Positions 9,959 through 19,634 of a DNA stretch of 64,000 nt are shown here, piece after piece (position 1 is the stretch's first letter; each line of letters begins with the position of its first letter). Location of the stretch: positions 323,564 through 387,563 of the forward strand of contig PBJO01000007.1 of the NCBI GenBank assembly GCA_002720745.1, read 5' to 3'. The notes below the pieces were generated by a model that saw only the letters and a list, made by a program, of their open reading frames with translations, did not search any database and was not told where the DNA came from. The stretch comes from Balneola sp. (GTDB lineage: Bacteria > Bacteroidota > Rhodothermia > Balneolales > Balneolaceae). Made by a program: the position numbers and the translations under genes.

Positions 9959-12013
9959 ATGAATCAGTATATTCATCGCTATATGAAGCTGTTTCACCTA
10001 AACAAAACCCCTCAACCAACAGGAATAGACTATCTAATCGATTATAAATCAGTATTAAATGAGCAGCAACTAAGCGCTGTTACCAGCAATTCAAAACGAT
10101 TGTTAATATTGGCAGGGGCAGGAACAGGGAAGACGAAAACACTCATATACAAAGTTGCACACCTCATTGAATCTGGCACCCCCCCTGAAAAAATTATTCT
10201 ACTGACCTTTACTAGGCGAGCTGCAAAAGAAATGTTGGACCGAGCAACCGAATTATTAGATGATCGTTGTAAATATATACAGGGTGGTACTTTTCACTCA
10301 TTTTGCACTCAAATATTGAGAAAATATAGTTGCCATATTGGGTACAATAATGAATTTAGCATACTAGACAACTCTGATAGTGTGGACTTAATTCAGCATG
10401 TTCGTTCGAGTCTTTTCATTAAGCATAGCTCGCAACGTTTTCCAGCTAAGCAAAGTCTTGCTAAGCTATTTTCACTCCATAAAAATAAACAGCTCGACAT
10501 TAGGCTATTACTGCAACTACACTATCCTAAATTCTTAGTGCATGAAAAAGATATTATTAAACTATTTAATGCATATGAACTATACAAAGCCAAACACCAT
10601 ATAATGGATTTTGATGATTTATTATTTAATACCGAAAAGCTTTTTTTAGAGTATCCTAAAATATTAGAACGAGTATCAAGTACATGTAAGAATATTTTAG
10701 TAGATGAGTACCAAGATACTAATAAGATACAGGCAATTTTATGTGAACGCTTTTCATCCTTTCACAAGAATATAACCGTGGTTGGTGATGATGCTCAAAG
10801 TATTTATGCCTTTCGCGGATCTGATCATGAAAATATACTGAGGTTTGCAAATGAATATGCCAACACAAAAATTATCAAACTAGAGGAAAATTATCGCTCA
10901 ACACCCGAAATACTGGATGTTGCAAATTCCATACTAATGCAGAGTTCTAAATTATTTGACAAAAAACTCTTTACCAATCGTGAATCCAGTGATTTACCAG
11001 CATTAATCAAAGCTATTGATGAAAAAGAAGAGGCGGAATTTATATCGCAATTAGTACTTCACCTTAGGGAGCACCAAATCGCTTTAAATCAGATTGCAAT
11101 ACTTTTTCGTAATGCCAGAGATTCCTTCACCTTAGAGCTAGCATTACAATCCAAAAATATGCCTTTTAAAAAATTTGGCGGACAAAAGTTTACTGAAGCA
11201 GCACACATTAAAGATGTGTTAGCACATATAAGAGTACTAAACAACCCTAATGACACGGTGGCTTGGCAGAGGATTCTTATGCTTATTGAAGGAGTTGGAC
11301 CAAAAACAGCAGAAGATCTATTTCTTTGGATCCAGCAAGTTCAGTCGAAAAAAGAAAGAGTTTCATCGGTAGATTCTACCAACTGGTTTAGTGATTCTGA
11401 GTGGATGAATAAAAGTTATTACAATGGGCTAAACAAGCTAGGTAAATGCCTTATACAAGCCTCTCAATGTGACAAATGGTATGATTTCATACCTTTAATT
11501 GTAGACTATTATCTACCCATCTGCCATAGTCTATATGATAATGCTCAGAAAAGAGAAGAAGACTTAGCCGCATTACTTCAAATTGCAAAGAGCCATCAAG
11601 ATATACAATCTTTTTTAACCGACCTTGTATTGGATCCAATTACCGATACGGTTATTGATACTTTAGAATCCAAAGAAGAAGAATCATCTCTCACCTTAAG
11701 TACCATACACTCTTCAAAGGGTTTAGAATGGAAGCATGTAATCATTATGCAATGCTTAGATGGAATCATACCAAGTACGTTTTCACTAGATCAGGATGAC
11801 TCACTAGATGAAGAACTCCGCCTATTATATGTGGCAGCTACCAGAGCACAAAAGATGCTCTATTTTACCTACCCAAGAACTTCTTACAGGCAAAGGGAAG
11901 GCGACTATTTAACCAAAGCTTCACGATTTTTGGATCCTATCACATCTAAATTAGAGCCATGGGAGTTAGTACATGATGCCCTAAGTTCCAATACTAAAAA
12001 AGAAATCAAATAG
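9959..12013 (+). CDS. UvrD/Rep-family ATP-dependent DNA helicase
   Basis: 684 residues with the superfamily 1A motif set in order: Q-motif LNEQQLSAV, Walker A AGAGTGKTKTL, motif Ia LTFTRRAAKEM, Walker B LVDEYQDTN, motif III VVGDDAQSIYAFRGS, motif IV ENYRSTPEIL, motif V STIHSSKGLEWKHVI and motif VI RLLYVAATRA. Length fits UvrD/PcrA/Rep. It is probably a 3'-5' helicase for repair and replication restart; I cannot say which subfamily. It is a single gene, divergent from tdk, with 231 bases before the next gene. Confidence 0.93.
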   Translation: MNQYIHRYMKLFHLNKTPQPTGIDYLIDYKSVLNEQQLSAVTSNSKRLLILAGAGTGKTKTLIYKVAHLIESGTPPEKIILLTFTRRAAKEMLDRATELLDDRCKYIQGGTFHSFCTQILRKYSCHIGYNNEFSILDNSDSVDLIQHVRSSLFIKHSSQRFPAKQSLAKLFSLHKNKQLDIRLLLQLHYPKFLVHEKDIIKLFNAYELYKAKHHIMDFDDLLFNTEKLFLEYPKILERVSSTCKNILVDEYQDTNKIQAILCERFSSFHKNITVVGDDAQSIYAFRGSDHENILRFANEYANTKIIKLEENYRSTPEILDVANSILMQSSKLFDKKLFTNRESSDLPALIKAIDEKEEAEFISQLVLHLREHQIALNQIAILFRNARDSFTLELALQSKNMPFKKFGGQKFTEAAHIKDVLAHIRVLNNPNDTVAWQRILMLIEGVGPKTAEDLFLWIQQVQSKKERVSSVDSTNWFSDSEWMNKSYYNGLNKLGKCLIQASQCDKWYDFIPLIVDYYLPICHSLYDNAQKREEDLAALLQIAKSHQDIQSFLTDLVLDPITDTVIDTLESKEEESSLTLSTIHSSKGLEWKHVIIMQCLDGIIPSTFSLDQDDSLDEELRLLYVAATRAQKMLYFTYPRTSYRQREGDYLTKASRFLDPITSKLEPWELVHDALSSNTKKEIK

Positions 12014-12244
12014 TCTTTAAAAGAATAGATAGAACAGTTTATTGAGAACGTCTTAAATGTTTTATTTAAGATTGAGTGTTTTCCAAAAATATCATAAAAA
12101 AGAGTTATGGATAAACTATATAATAGTAGATAAATAAACTGCCTAATACAACTGCAAGTTCAATCACACTTGCAAAATATCAAACTAATACTATATCTTA
12201 ATATATAATTAGGTAAATATTTTAAATAATTGCTGTATAGTATT
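12014..12244. other. Intergenic region with a small hairpin
   Basis: This gap separates the convergent helicase gene and the small membrane protein gene. The one structure I see is a perfect 7-base inverted repeat, TGCAAGT at 12153-12159 and ACTTGCA at 12168-12174, with an 8-base loop. It could help end transcription in one or both directions, but no clear U-tract follows. Nothing else stands out. Confidence 0.3.
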
Positions 12245-12493
12245 TTATCTATCTTTATTTGTTTTCATTATAGAGAATTGATTCCATATTTGGTTAATTA
12301 TCCAAGCAATAGGGTACACTGGAATCAAGACTGCAAGCCATACCATCCACGTTTTATATCGAACTTTACCACCATCTTTGAGCTGAGCAATTCCTGCCAT
12401 CCCTGCTAACCACAGTATAAGGAACAAGAAAATTAGCAGAGATAGCAGTAAAGAGCCTGCGAAGCCAAAACTTTCAAAAATAGTCTTTAACAT
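12245..12493 (-). CDS. Small two-helix membrane protein
   Basis: 82 residues with two long hydrophobic segments (about 11-33 and 48-66), joined by the basic loop LKDGGKVRYKTW, which probably faces the cytoplasm. The second segment (WLAVLIPVYPIAWIINQIW) vaguely recalls the PLDc_N membrane hairpin, but I would not assign it to that family. It is divergent from der, with 58 bases between the starts. Function unknown. Confidence 0.6.
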   Translation of the reverse strand: MLKTIFESFGFAGSLLLSLLIFLFLILWLAGMAGIAQLKDGGKVRYKTWMVWLAVLIPVYPIAWIINQIWNQFSIMKTNKDR

Positions 12494-12551
12494 TCTAGCT
12501 AATTATATATTTACGTATCTTTAATTGTAATGTATCTAAATAATAACGCAA

Positions 12552-13859
12552 ATGCTTCCTATAGTCTCCATTGTAGGCCGGCCCAATGTCGGTAAATCAA
12601 CTATTTTCAATCGCCTTGTTGGCGAAAGAAAAGCTATAGTCCATGATGAGTATGGAGTAACACGTGATCGACATTATGGAGATACTTATTGGAATGGAGT
12701 TGATTTCAACATCATAGATACTGGCGGTTATTTGCCCGACGAGCTGGATATAATTACAGTAGGTGTTCGCGAACAAGTAATCATCGCTATAAATGAGTCT
12801 GATTTAATACTGTTTGTGGTCGACTCAAAAACTGGTATAAATATGCTAGATAACTCTGTCGCACAGATTTTACGAAGGCAGCAAAAGCCTGTTTTACTCG
12901 TCGCAAATAAAGCAGATAATGAAGCTAGAAGGCTTGATGCCTCTGAATTTTACAGCTTAGGATTTGATGAATTGTATCCAATTTCCGCTGTCAGTGGGAG
13001 TGGTACAGGTGAACTCATGGACCGAATAGTAGAATTATTACCTGAACATGAACCCGAACATCATGAAAGTATTCCAAAACTAGCCTTCATTGGACGGCCA
13101 AATGTAGGTAAAAGCAGTCTAATCAACGCCTTAGTTGATGATGAGAGATGCATTGTTACGGATATTGCAGGTACAACCAGAGACACCATTAATACTTTTT
13201 TGTCATATGATGATAAAGAATACATATTAATGGATACCGCTGGACTTAGAAAAAAGGTAAAAATCAAAGAAAATATTGAGTTTTATAGCACTGTAAGAAC
13301 AGAAAAAGCCATTCGTGAATGCGATATAGCAGTACTCATTTTAGATGCAGAAAGAGGATTTGATGTTCAAGACAAGCGCGTACTTCGGCAAGCAGAAGAA
13401 TATAACAAAGGTTTAGTTATTGTATGGAATAAATGGGATTTAATAGACGATAAAAATACCCATACCGTACGCGAATTCGAAAAAATAGTATATGATGCGA
13501 TACCTCAGATGGATTATATTCCAGTATTAACAATTTCTGCAATCAATAAAAAACGCATATATAAAGTCTTGGAGCTATGTGACAAAGTAATTGAGGAAAA
13601 AAACAAGCAAATTAGCACCTCAGAATTAAATAATTTTATAGCAAAAACACTTCTCAAACGTCCATTACCTATGAAGAGAGGCAAAGAATTGAAGATTCAG
13701 TATGGCTTACAAGTGAAAGTCAATCCACCTGTTTTTATGTTTTTCATGAATAATCCGCAAGACTTGCCTGCTAATTACAGACGATATTTAGAGAATCAAA
13801 TTCGGGAAACCTACAAGTTTGCCGGCGTACCTATAACAATGGTATTTAAACAGAAATAG
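12552..13859 (+). CDS. der: Ribosome-assembly GTPase Der (EngA)
   Basis: 435 residues with two tandem GTPase domains and a C-terminal KH-like domain, the normal Der architecture. Domain 1 shows GRPNVGKST, DTGG and NKAD. Domain 2 shows GRPNVGKSS, DTAG and NKWD. The KH-like part starts near residue 350. Der is essential for 50S subunit maturation. ATG start at 12552. The next gene begins 7 bases after the stop, so they are likely co-transcribed. Confidence 0.97.
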   Translation: MLPIVSIVGRPNVGKSTIFNRLVGERKAIVHDEYGVTRDRHYGDTYWNGVDFNIIDTGGYLPDELDIITVGVREQVIIAINESDLILFVVDSKTGINMLDNSVAQILRRQQKPVLLVANKADNEARRLDASEFYSLGFDELYPISAVSGSGTGELMDRIVELLPEHEPEHHESIPKLAFIGRPNVGKSSLINALVDDERCIVTDIAGTTRDTINTFLSYDDKEYILMDTAGLRKKVKIKENIEFYSTVRTEKAIRECDIAVLILDAERGFDVQDKRVLRQAEEYNKGLVIVWNKWDLIDDKNTHTVREFEKIVYDAIPQMDYIPVLTISAINKKRIYKVLELCDKVIEEKNKQISTSELNNFIAKTLLKRPLPMKRGKELKIQYGLQVKVNPPVFMFFMNNPQDLPANYRRYLENQIRETYKFAGVPITMVFKQK

Positions 13860-13866
13860 GAAAGTT

Positions 13867-14475
13867 ATGGAAATTGAGGTCGTGATACATGGTTTAGAGA
13901 TTTTTGTAGCTATTTTATGTTTTATCGCACTACTTCCAAGCTCGTTAAACTTCAAAAACCTAACAAAAGTATATCTTTTAGGTAGTTTACTTAGCTTCAT
14001 TATATCTAAGATCTATATTTTAGAAGGTCCCAGCTATCTTGTTCGAGATGTGGTGGCATGGGGAAACTTTGTAAGCATTAGTTTAGTCTTATCTGCTTTA
14101 TTTGTAATCATTAGAGACTCAAAGCCAGTGTTCGCACGATTTCCTATCTATCTGACAATGCTTCCTTTGTCTGGTATTATTTTCTTTGCTACTATCCCTA
14201 CCAGTTATGCAATAAAAGATATTTTAGAACTTATAATGCAGGCCGGTGCTGTTTTAGTCGCGCTACTCTTGTTTTGTGTAAATACTATTCTTTTTGAATG
14301 GAAATGGACATTTTTGATATCAATACTTGCTTTTTTATGCGCTTATATTATCCCCATAATAAGTTTTAAAAATACGGAAAATGAATTATTATTGGGAGCA
14401 ATTTTTCTATGCCTTGGAATGATTTTCTTAACGTTTAGTTTGATTAAATACCCAATTAATATTGAAAAATCTTAA
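13867..14475 (+). CDS. Polytopic membrane protein of unknown function
   Basis: 202 residues, almost entirely hydrophobic, with about six predicted membrane helices separated by short loops (breaks near RDSKPVFARFP and SFKNTENE). I recognise no family. It follows der by 7 bases and precedes the peroxiredoxin by 13 bases, so it is probably the middle gene of a der-membrane protein-peroxiredoxin transcript. No function can be inferred from this. Confidence 0.7.
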   Translation: MEIEVVIHGLEIFVAILCFIALLPSSLNFKNLTKVYLLGSLLSFIISKIYILEGPSYLVRDVVAWGNFVSISLVLSALFVIIRDSKPVFARFPIYLTMLPLSGIIFFATIPTSYAIKDILELIMQAGAVLVALLLFCVNTILFEWKWTFLISILAFLCAYIIPIISFKNTENELLLGAIFLCLGMIFLTFSLIKYPINIEKS

Positions 14476-14488
14476 ATATTTATTTTAT

Positions 14489-14947
14489 ATGAGTTACCAA
14501 ATAGGGGATGAAATTCCCAGTATTACATTACAAGATACAGACGGGAATTATGTTACAATTGAGGCGGGAACAGGTAAGAAAACTGTTCTATTATTCTTTC
14601 CATTAGCGTTTTCTGGTGTATGTACAGAAGAAATGTGTACGGTGCGTGATAATATGAAAATATATGAGTCATTAAAAGCGCAAGTTTATGGTATATCTAT
14701 TGATAGTTTTTTCTGTTTAAAAGTCTTTAAAAAGGCAATTAATTTGAATTTCAACTTATTAAGTGATTTCAACAAAATTCTATCTACTAATTTTGGTGTT
14801 CTAAATAACGATCACTTTGGAATGATTGGTGTGGCAAAGCGAAGTGTATTTATACTCGATAGTGACATGAAATTAGTTCACTCAGAAATACTAGAAGACG
14901 CAGGCAACTTACCCAACTTTGAAAAAATCAAAAAAGCTGTGAGTTGA
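14489..14947 (+). CDS. AhpE-like peroxiredoxin
   Basis: 152 residues from the ATG at 14489 (MSYQIGDEIPS). An upstream in-frame start at 14462 would overlap the preceding gene and adds residues outside the fold. It has a thioredoxin-like AhpC/TSA fold with the peroxidatic cysteine in the PLAFSGVCTEEMC block. The C-terminal part (GVAKRSVFILDSD then EILEDAGNLPNFEKI) matches the AhpE/1-Cys group. It reduces peroxides in the cytoplasm using thiols. Further cysteines lie at C58-like and SFFC positions, so the resolving mechanism is open. Confidence 0.9.
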   Translation: MSYQIGDEIPSITLQDTDGNYVTIEAGTGKKTVLLFFPLAFSGVCTEEMCTVRDNMKIYESLKAQVYGISIDSFFCLKVFKKAINLNFNLLSDFNKILSTNFGVLNNDHFGMIGVAKRSVFILDSDMKLVHSEILEDAGNLPNFEKIKKAVS

Positions 14948-15032
14948 TCAACGACTTGAATGTAATTTATTTTGAATATACAATCGTATTGGGGAATGGG
15001 TATCTGTAGATTTTAAAAAGATTGGTAGCACA

Positions 15033-16169
15033 TTATAACTTTACATAATATATATTATAGGACATGTAAACACTTATATTTCTCATAATTATAGTGAAGA
15101 TTATTCGTGACTTGCTCCTATTATATTCTTTTTCATAATATATTCTGAAAAATACTGAGTTTTTAATTTTTACACCTTTTTCATTTAAATGCCTTCCGTC
15201 AGCCCAATAAGTAATTTCTTTTGACATAATTTTAGCAAAATCGAACAAGGGAATGTCTTTTTCTATAGCAATACTTTTCAAGACATTGTTATGTTCACTA
15301 AACCCAATTTGATATACCAGTGTTGATGCATAATCATTAAAGTATGGTGTATGTGCCCATGTTGATAATAAAACTGCTATTTGATTTTCTCTAACTATCG
15401 CTATCATATTTTCAATGTTACGCTTGAAATATATTGGCTTATTTTGATTAAGTATTTGTATCAATTCTTCTTGACTAAGTATATCTAATTGCTTGCCAAC
15501 GAAATGATTTGAACTAATTACCGAACCCAAATTAAGTTGATGTGTTAGACCAAATTTGCGCAAGAATATTCTTAATAAAGCGCTCCTTTCCAAAATATTT
15601 ATATCAGGATTTTGCCATTGTTTTCTGCATCCTGAATTATCACTCTTATAATACTCTGGTAATACAAGTCTTGAATGTACATCATTAGTACCATGATAAA
15701 TAATAATTAAGTCTGGCTCTAAATCTAAAATGTTTAGTTGTAGATTTAGTTATGATTCCCATGTTGTATATCCGCCAACACCTGCATTAATAACTTCAAC
15801 TTTTAAATTATCTATTTGTTTATTTAATTCGTTCTCTAATAGTTGGGTAAATGTACTATCATCATCATCTACCTCTATGGTGTAAGTGGTGGAACCTCCT
15901 AATACTACGATTCTATAAATTTCATCCTGCTTAATCTTTACAATTTCATCACCTCGAAAACCAAGCGAATTATGATTTGTTAATCCTCTGTTGTAGTTTG
16001 GTGTGGGATAATAGTTTAAATAGTGGTGTTTAGACCATTGAAATTTAGTTTCAGGAATATTTGTATAAAGTGAATATTTACGATATTGTGACTCTTCAGC
16101 AAAATATTTAAGCCATATAATTGCATCAATCTCTGTAAGCAATAGAGATATTATGAAACTACCAATCAA
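15033..16169 (-). pseudogene. SGNH/GDSL-type hydrolase interrupted by one in-frame stop
   Basis: Two pieces lie in the same frame with a single TAA (15750-15752) between them. The 5' piece carries block I, VVLGGSTTYT, and INAGVGGYTTWES. The sequence after the stop continues LNLQLNILDLEPDLIIIYHGTNDVH, which is block III with GxND. The 3' piece ends with ADGRHLNEKGVKI, which holds the catalytic D and H. Removing the stop gives one continuous SGNH hydrolase with an N-terminal membrane segment, so all catalytic parts survive. The 5' end is unclear: TTG at 16169 is the first start codon, and the frame stays open to 16250 without an ATG. Recent null mutation or a base error are both possible. Confidence 0.8.
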
Positions 16170-16356
16170 TAAAATATATTCATACTTAGAAAAAAATTCT
16201 CTTGTATATTTTTTTGTTATTCTGAAACAGTAATCGAAATAAATGCTGATCTATATTTTAAAAGAAAAATTAAATTTCTTTTTATCAATTTTAACTCAAT
16301 GGTATTTAAACCATAACACTATTTAGAGAAACTTTATAAATCAAATGCTTTGTGAT

Positions 16357-16755
16357 TTAGTCAACAGTCTCAATGTGTATATGAAACAATCCATCCTTAC
16401 TTCTTTTGATAGGAATTCGATCAATAACTGCATCAATGGGTATTTCACCCTGCAGATGTACTACAGAATATCGCTTACTCTTAATAAAACTATGTTCTTC
16501 ATTATTTGGAAAAATATCTCTTAATACATTTTTGATAGGAACTTGTACCCTAATAGGATCAATAATAATTAGTAAGAGATCATTTTGGTCTAAATATTTA
16601 AAATTGAGTACTTCTTCAATTAATGCAGATGTATACGCTTGAATATTTTGTTCCGATTTTGATCCTTCTAGCTTTGATGGTTTAATAAATCCTTGCGATG
16701 AACATTCTTTCCATTGATCTGAATTCAAAGGAATAAAAAATAAGTCTACATCCAT
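16357..16755 (-). CDS. DUF952-family protein
   Basis: 132 residues. The pattern matches my memory of DUF952: an opening FFIPLNSDQW, GFIKPSKLEG where the family has GFIHCS, a central LLLIIIDPIRV, and a closing block HLQGEIPIDAVIDRIPI then DGLF. Family members are small cytoplasmic proteins of unknown function. It is divergent from the PLP-enzyme gene (82 bases) and upstream of the broken SGNH gene, but 187 bases away, so a shared transcript is uncertain. Confidence 0.7.
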   Translation of the reverse strand: MDVDLFFIPLNSDQWKECSSQGFIKPSKLEGSKSEQNIQAYTSALIEEVLNFKYLDQNDLLLIIIDPIRVQVPIKNVLRDIFPNNEEHSFIKSKRYSVVHLQGEIPIDAVIDRIPIKRSKDGLFHIHIETVD

Positions 16756-16837
16756 TAGGCGTTCTGTTTCAGTTTATAAACTTTTACTATTTTAAGATAA
16801 TGTCATTTTTTCTAATAGCAATACATCTATTCAACTT

Positions 16838-17929
16838 ATGATTGAAAAACCAAGGTTGGTATTAAATAAAAAAGTCGTGCTACGAAACATCTCGCGAATT
16901 ATTAATAAAGCCAAATATAATTCCATACAATTTCAGCCTCACTTTAAGACCCATCAATCTATCGAAATAGGTCGATGGGTACGTGATTTAGGGATTTCTA
17001 ACATTACCGTTTCAAGTATGGATATGCTAACCTATTTTTTTAAAGATAATTGGGATTCTTTTTTACTGGCACTCCCCTTGCACCCTGGAATTTTCAAATC
17101 AATTAACCAAGTGAATAATGAATGCCATCTAAAGGTGCTTACTAGTTCAGTTGAACACCTTAAAATACTCAACAGCATTCTCGATAAACCATTACAAATA
17201 CTCCTAGATATTGATCCAAATTATGGGCGAACTGGTATTCCAATTGATCAAATACCACACATAATGAAGTTCAATCACGACATAAGTGCATTATCAAAGA
17301 TAAAACTTACAGGTTGTTATATTCATGCTGGAAATTCCTATCAAGAGTATAATAGGAAGTCTATTCTATCTTTTTCTGAACAGTTAACTCAATCAATTAT
17401 AGCCTTGAAAAATTCTCTGAATATACCCATTTATTATGGAGACACCCCCACCTGTTCGTTAATGAATGACTTCAAAGGCTTAGATGTATTAACACCAGGG
17501 AATCTATTTTTCTATGACCTGACCCAAGAACATATTGGTTGTTGTAAGCAAGAGGATATCGCTGTATGGGTAGATTGCCCGATTATTGACATTAAAGACC
17601 GAAAAATACAAGATGTACCCATGAATATGAGACAATCAGACAATAAAGAATTTGCTCAAATAGTGATACATGGCGGAGCAATTCATTTCTCAAAAGATTT
17701 CCTAGACCTCAATGGACGAATAGTTTATGGGCGCTTAAAAGATGAAGCTAGTTTATATTTAGATAAGATTTCTCAGGAACATGGTTTAATTATTGGTCCA
17801 AAAGATCTTATCCAAAAATTCGCAGAGCAGAGCTATCTTTCGATCTATCCAGTTCACTCCTGCTTAACCGCTGAATCTATGGCAAGCTATACGGACTCAA
17901 TAACCTTAAGGCGCTATGATCACATGTAA
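16838..17929 (+). CDS. DSD1-type PLP enzyme (D-threonine aldolase / D-serine dehydratase-like)
   Basis: 363 residues with an N-terminal alanine-racemase-like TIM barrel. The PLP lysine lies in QPHFKTHQS, where the family usually has RPHxKTH. A C-terminal beta domain ends with VHSCLTAE, which fits the His-Cys zinc site of D-serine dehydratases and D-threonine aldolases. It probably acts on a beta-hydroxy D-amino acid; the exact substrate cannot be read from sequence. It stands alone on the plus strand and converges with the LD-carboxypeptidase gene. Confidence 0.85.
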   Translation: MIEKPRLVLNKKVVLRNISRIINKAKYNSIQFQPHFKTHQSIEIGRWVRDLGISNITVSSMDMLTYFFKDNWDSFLLALPLHPGIFKSINQVNNECHLKVLTSSVEHLKILNSILDKPLQILLDIDPNYGRTGIPIDQIPHIMKFNHDISALSKIKLTGCYIHAGNSYQEYNRKSILSFSEQLTQSIIALKNSLNIPIYYGDTPTCSLMNDFKGLDVLTPGNLFFYDLTQEHIGCCKQEDIAVWVDCPIIDIKDRKIQDVPMNMRQSDNKEFAQIVIHGGAIHFSKDFLDLNGRIVYGRLKDEASLYLDKISQEHGLIIGPKDLIQKFAEQSYLSIYPVHSCLTAESMASYTDSITLRRYDHM

Positions 17930-17953
17930 AGTTCAACAATATGGTACTTTATT

Positions 17954-17966
17954 CACTGACTCAGTG
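17954..17966. terminator. Short hairpin between convergent genes
   Basis: CACTG-ACT-CAGTG, a 5-base stem followed by TATATTTTAT on the plus strand, lies 24 bases after the PLP-enzyme stop. It is nested in a wider inverted repeat (TACTTTAT, then ATAAAGTA about 25 bases further on). It is a weak candidate for a bidirectional terminator. Confidence 0.3.
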
Positions 17967-17972
17967 TATATT

Positions 17973-19049
17973 TTATGATAAAGTAACGGCGGACTCCAAA
18001 ATTTCTATTTTACCTAATTCAGCATCCATACTTGCTTTTATTCCAACTGGTATTGTGCTATTGTCTGTTTCATGACTAATAAGTGCACCATAAAAAGAAG
18101 GTATCCCAAGTGGACCTATGTGATCTGAAAAAACCTGTGTTAAACTCAAACTATTTGAGCCAGCATCGCAATTAGTGCACTTACCAAACACAAAGCCATT
18201 AATTTTATCCAATAAACCACTCAATTTTAATTGAGTTAGCATCCGGTCTACTCGATATACATCTTCACCCACATCCTCTAGATACAGTATTGAATCCGAA
18301 AAATCAGGGATGTACTCACTTCCAATCAAGGAGCACAAAACGGTGAGATTACCACCCAGAAGTATCCCCTCAGATCTACCTGGTACTATAGTATAATGGT
18401 CATCTTCATAATTTTCAGGATATTGGTAACTTGGCCTCCCTCCTTTTTCAATTACCTCTTTGAAATATCGTGTGGAATATGTACTCCAACTTGATGTTCC
18501 TACGGGACCATGAAACGTATGTAGTTTTGATTTTTCCCAAATAGCCAAATGCAATGAGGTTATATCACTGAAACCGCAAAGAATCTTAGGATTGGCAGCA
18601 ATGGCTTCATAATCCAAATATGGTAACATACGATTACAGCCCCAACCTCCTCTAACACATAAAATTCCATCTATTGATGGATTCAAAAACATATTCATTA
18701 AATCTTTTGCACGATCTTGATCGGTTCCGGCTAGGTATCCTCGCCTGTCACGTGCATGTTCACCTAGAACTACATTGTATCCTAAAGGCTTAACTTTGGC
18801 GAGCATTTCTTCAAACTCATCGGGATTGTATACAGGACTGGCAGGAGAAACTAAACCAAGTGTGTCACCCTGTTTAAGCGCTTTAGGTTTAAGAGCTAGG
18901 TTATTTTTGTTAGACTGCTGTATTTTCCACTCATTCATAGCTCGCTTCTTTGCTAGTAATTCTAAGTGAGCGTTGGAATCTAGTAGATGAAACACGGTAC
19001 CTAATGCTAAGCTTTTAATAAAGTGACTTCTATTTATAGGCATGATCAA
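17973..19049 (-). CDS. LD-carboxypeptidase, peptidase S66 (LdcA/MccF-like)
   Basis: 358 residues. The N terminus (NRSHFIKSLALGTVFHLL) looks like an export signal resembling a Tat signal that has lost its second arginine. The catalytic Ser is in GFSDITSLHLA, Glu in ILYLEDVGED, and His in LISHETDNSTIPVG, so the S66 Ser-Glu-His triad appears complete; GGWGCNRMLPYLD is also typical. S66 enzymes trim the terminal D-Ala from murein tetrapeptides or cleave related amide bonds. The gene overlaps nadD by 4 bases, ending a long minus-strand run. Confidence 0.9.
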   Translation of the reverse strand: MIMPINRSHFIKSLALGTVFHLLDSNAHLELLAKKRAMNEWKIQQSNKNNLALKPKALKQGDTLGLVSPASPVYNPDEFEEMLAKVKPLGYNVVLGEHARDRRGYLAGTDQDRAKDLMNMFLNPSIDGILCVRGGWGCNRMLPYLDYEAIAANPKILCGFSDITSLHLAIWEKSKLHTFHGPVGTSSWSTYSTRYFKEVIEKGGRPSYQYPENYEDDHYTIVPGRSEGILLGGNLTVLCSLIGSEYIPDFSDSILYLEDVGEDVYRVDRMLTQLKLSGLLDKINGFVFGKCTNCDAGSNSLSLTQVFSDHIGPLGIPSFYGALISHETDNSTIPVGIKASMDAELGKIEILESAVTLS

Positions 19050-19624
19050 CGGTATAAGTTGTGTTTTATGATATATTCTAATGTGGTTGAATGCAGTTGG
19101 TCGTCTAACGGACTTCTCTGAAGAAGCTTTTCTCTGAGCTTGGTAGAAGAAACAGAAACTAATTCATGCTCAACCAATATGGCTCTCATTTTCAAATAAC
19201 TTGGTAACCTAAATTCAGCCTTTCTTCTCGCTACCAATAACATAACCCTATCAAGTATTTTTTCATAATTCTTCCAGTTCTTAAAATTCTCAATACTATC
19301 AGAACCCAAACAAAAATATACTTCAGTGAATCCTAGGGTATCGATGACATAATCAATGGTTTTAAAACTAAAATTAGGAATTTGTAGATTTTCTTCGATG
19401 CGAGAAATTAGACATCTATTAATATTTTTTGTTGCTAGTTCAACCATACGTAAGCGATCTGAATAACTCGTATCCAGAGAATTTTTATGAGGTGGGTATG
19501 GGTTTACTAGCACCCATAATTCATCAATATATCCACTGGAAAGAAACGATTCTAATATGGCTAAATGCCCTAAGTGTATTGGGTCAAAACTACCACCAAA
19601 GAGCCCAATTCGCTTCTCTAACAT
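19046..19624 (-). CDS. nadD: Nicotinate-nucleotide adenylyltransferase NadD
   Basis: 192 residues, the family's usual length. The nucleotidyltransferase signature GGSFDPIHLGHLAI is at the N terminus and the SSTKLREKL motif (ISSTxIR) near the C terminus. It makes nicotinate adenine dinucleotide from NaMN and ATP in the NAD pathway. It overlaps the following LD-carboxypeptidase gene by 4 bases and lies 10 bases downstream of bamD. Confidence 0.95.
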   Translation of the reverse strand: MLEKRIGLFGGSFDPIHLGHLAILESFLSSGYIDELWVLVNPYPPHKNSLDTSYSDRLRMVELATKNINRCLISRIEENLQIPNFSFKTIDYVIDTLGFTEVYFCLGSDSIENFKNWKNYEKILDRVMLLVARRKAEFRLPSYLKMRAILVEHELVSVSSTKLREKLLQRSPLDDQLHSTTLEYIIKHNLYR

Positions 19625-19634
19625 TTTGAATAAA

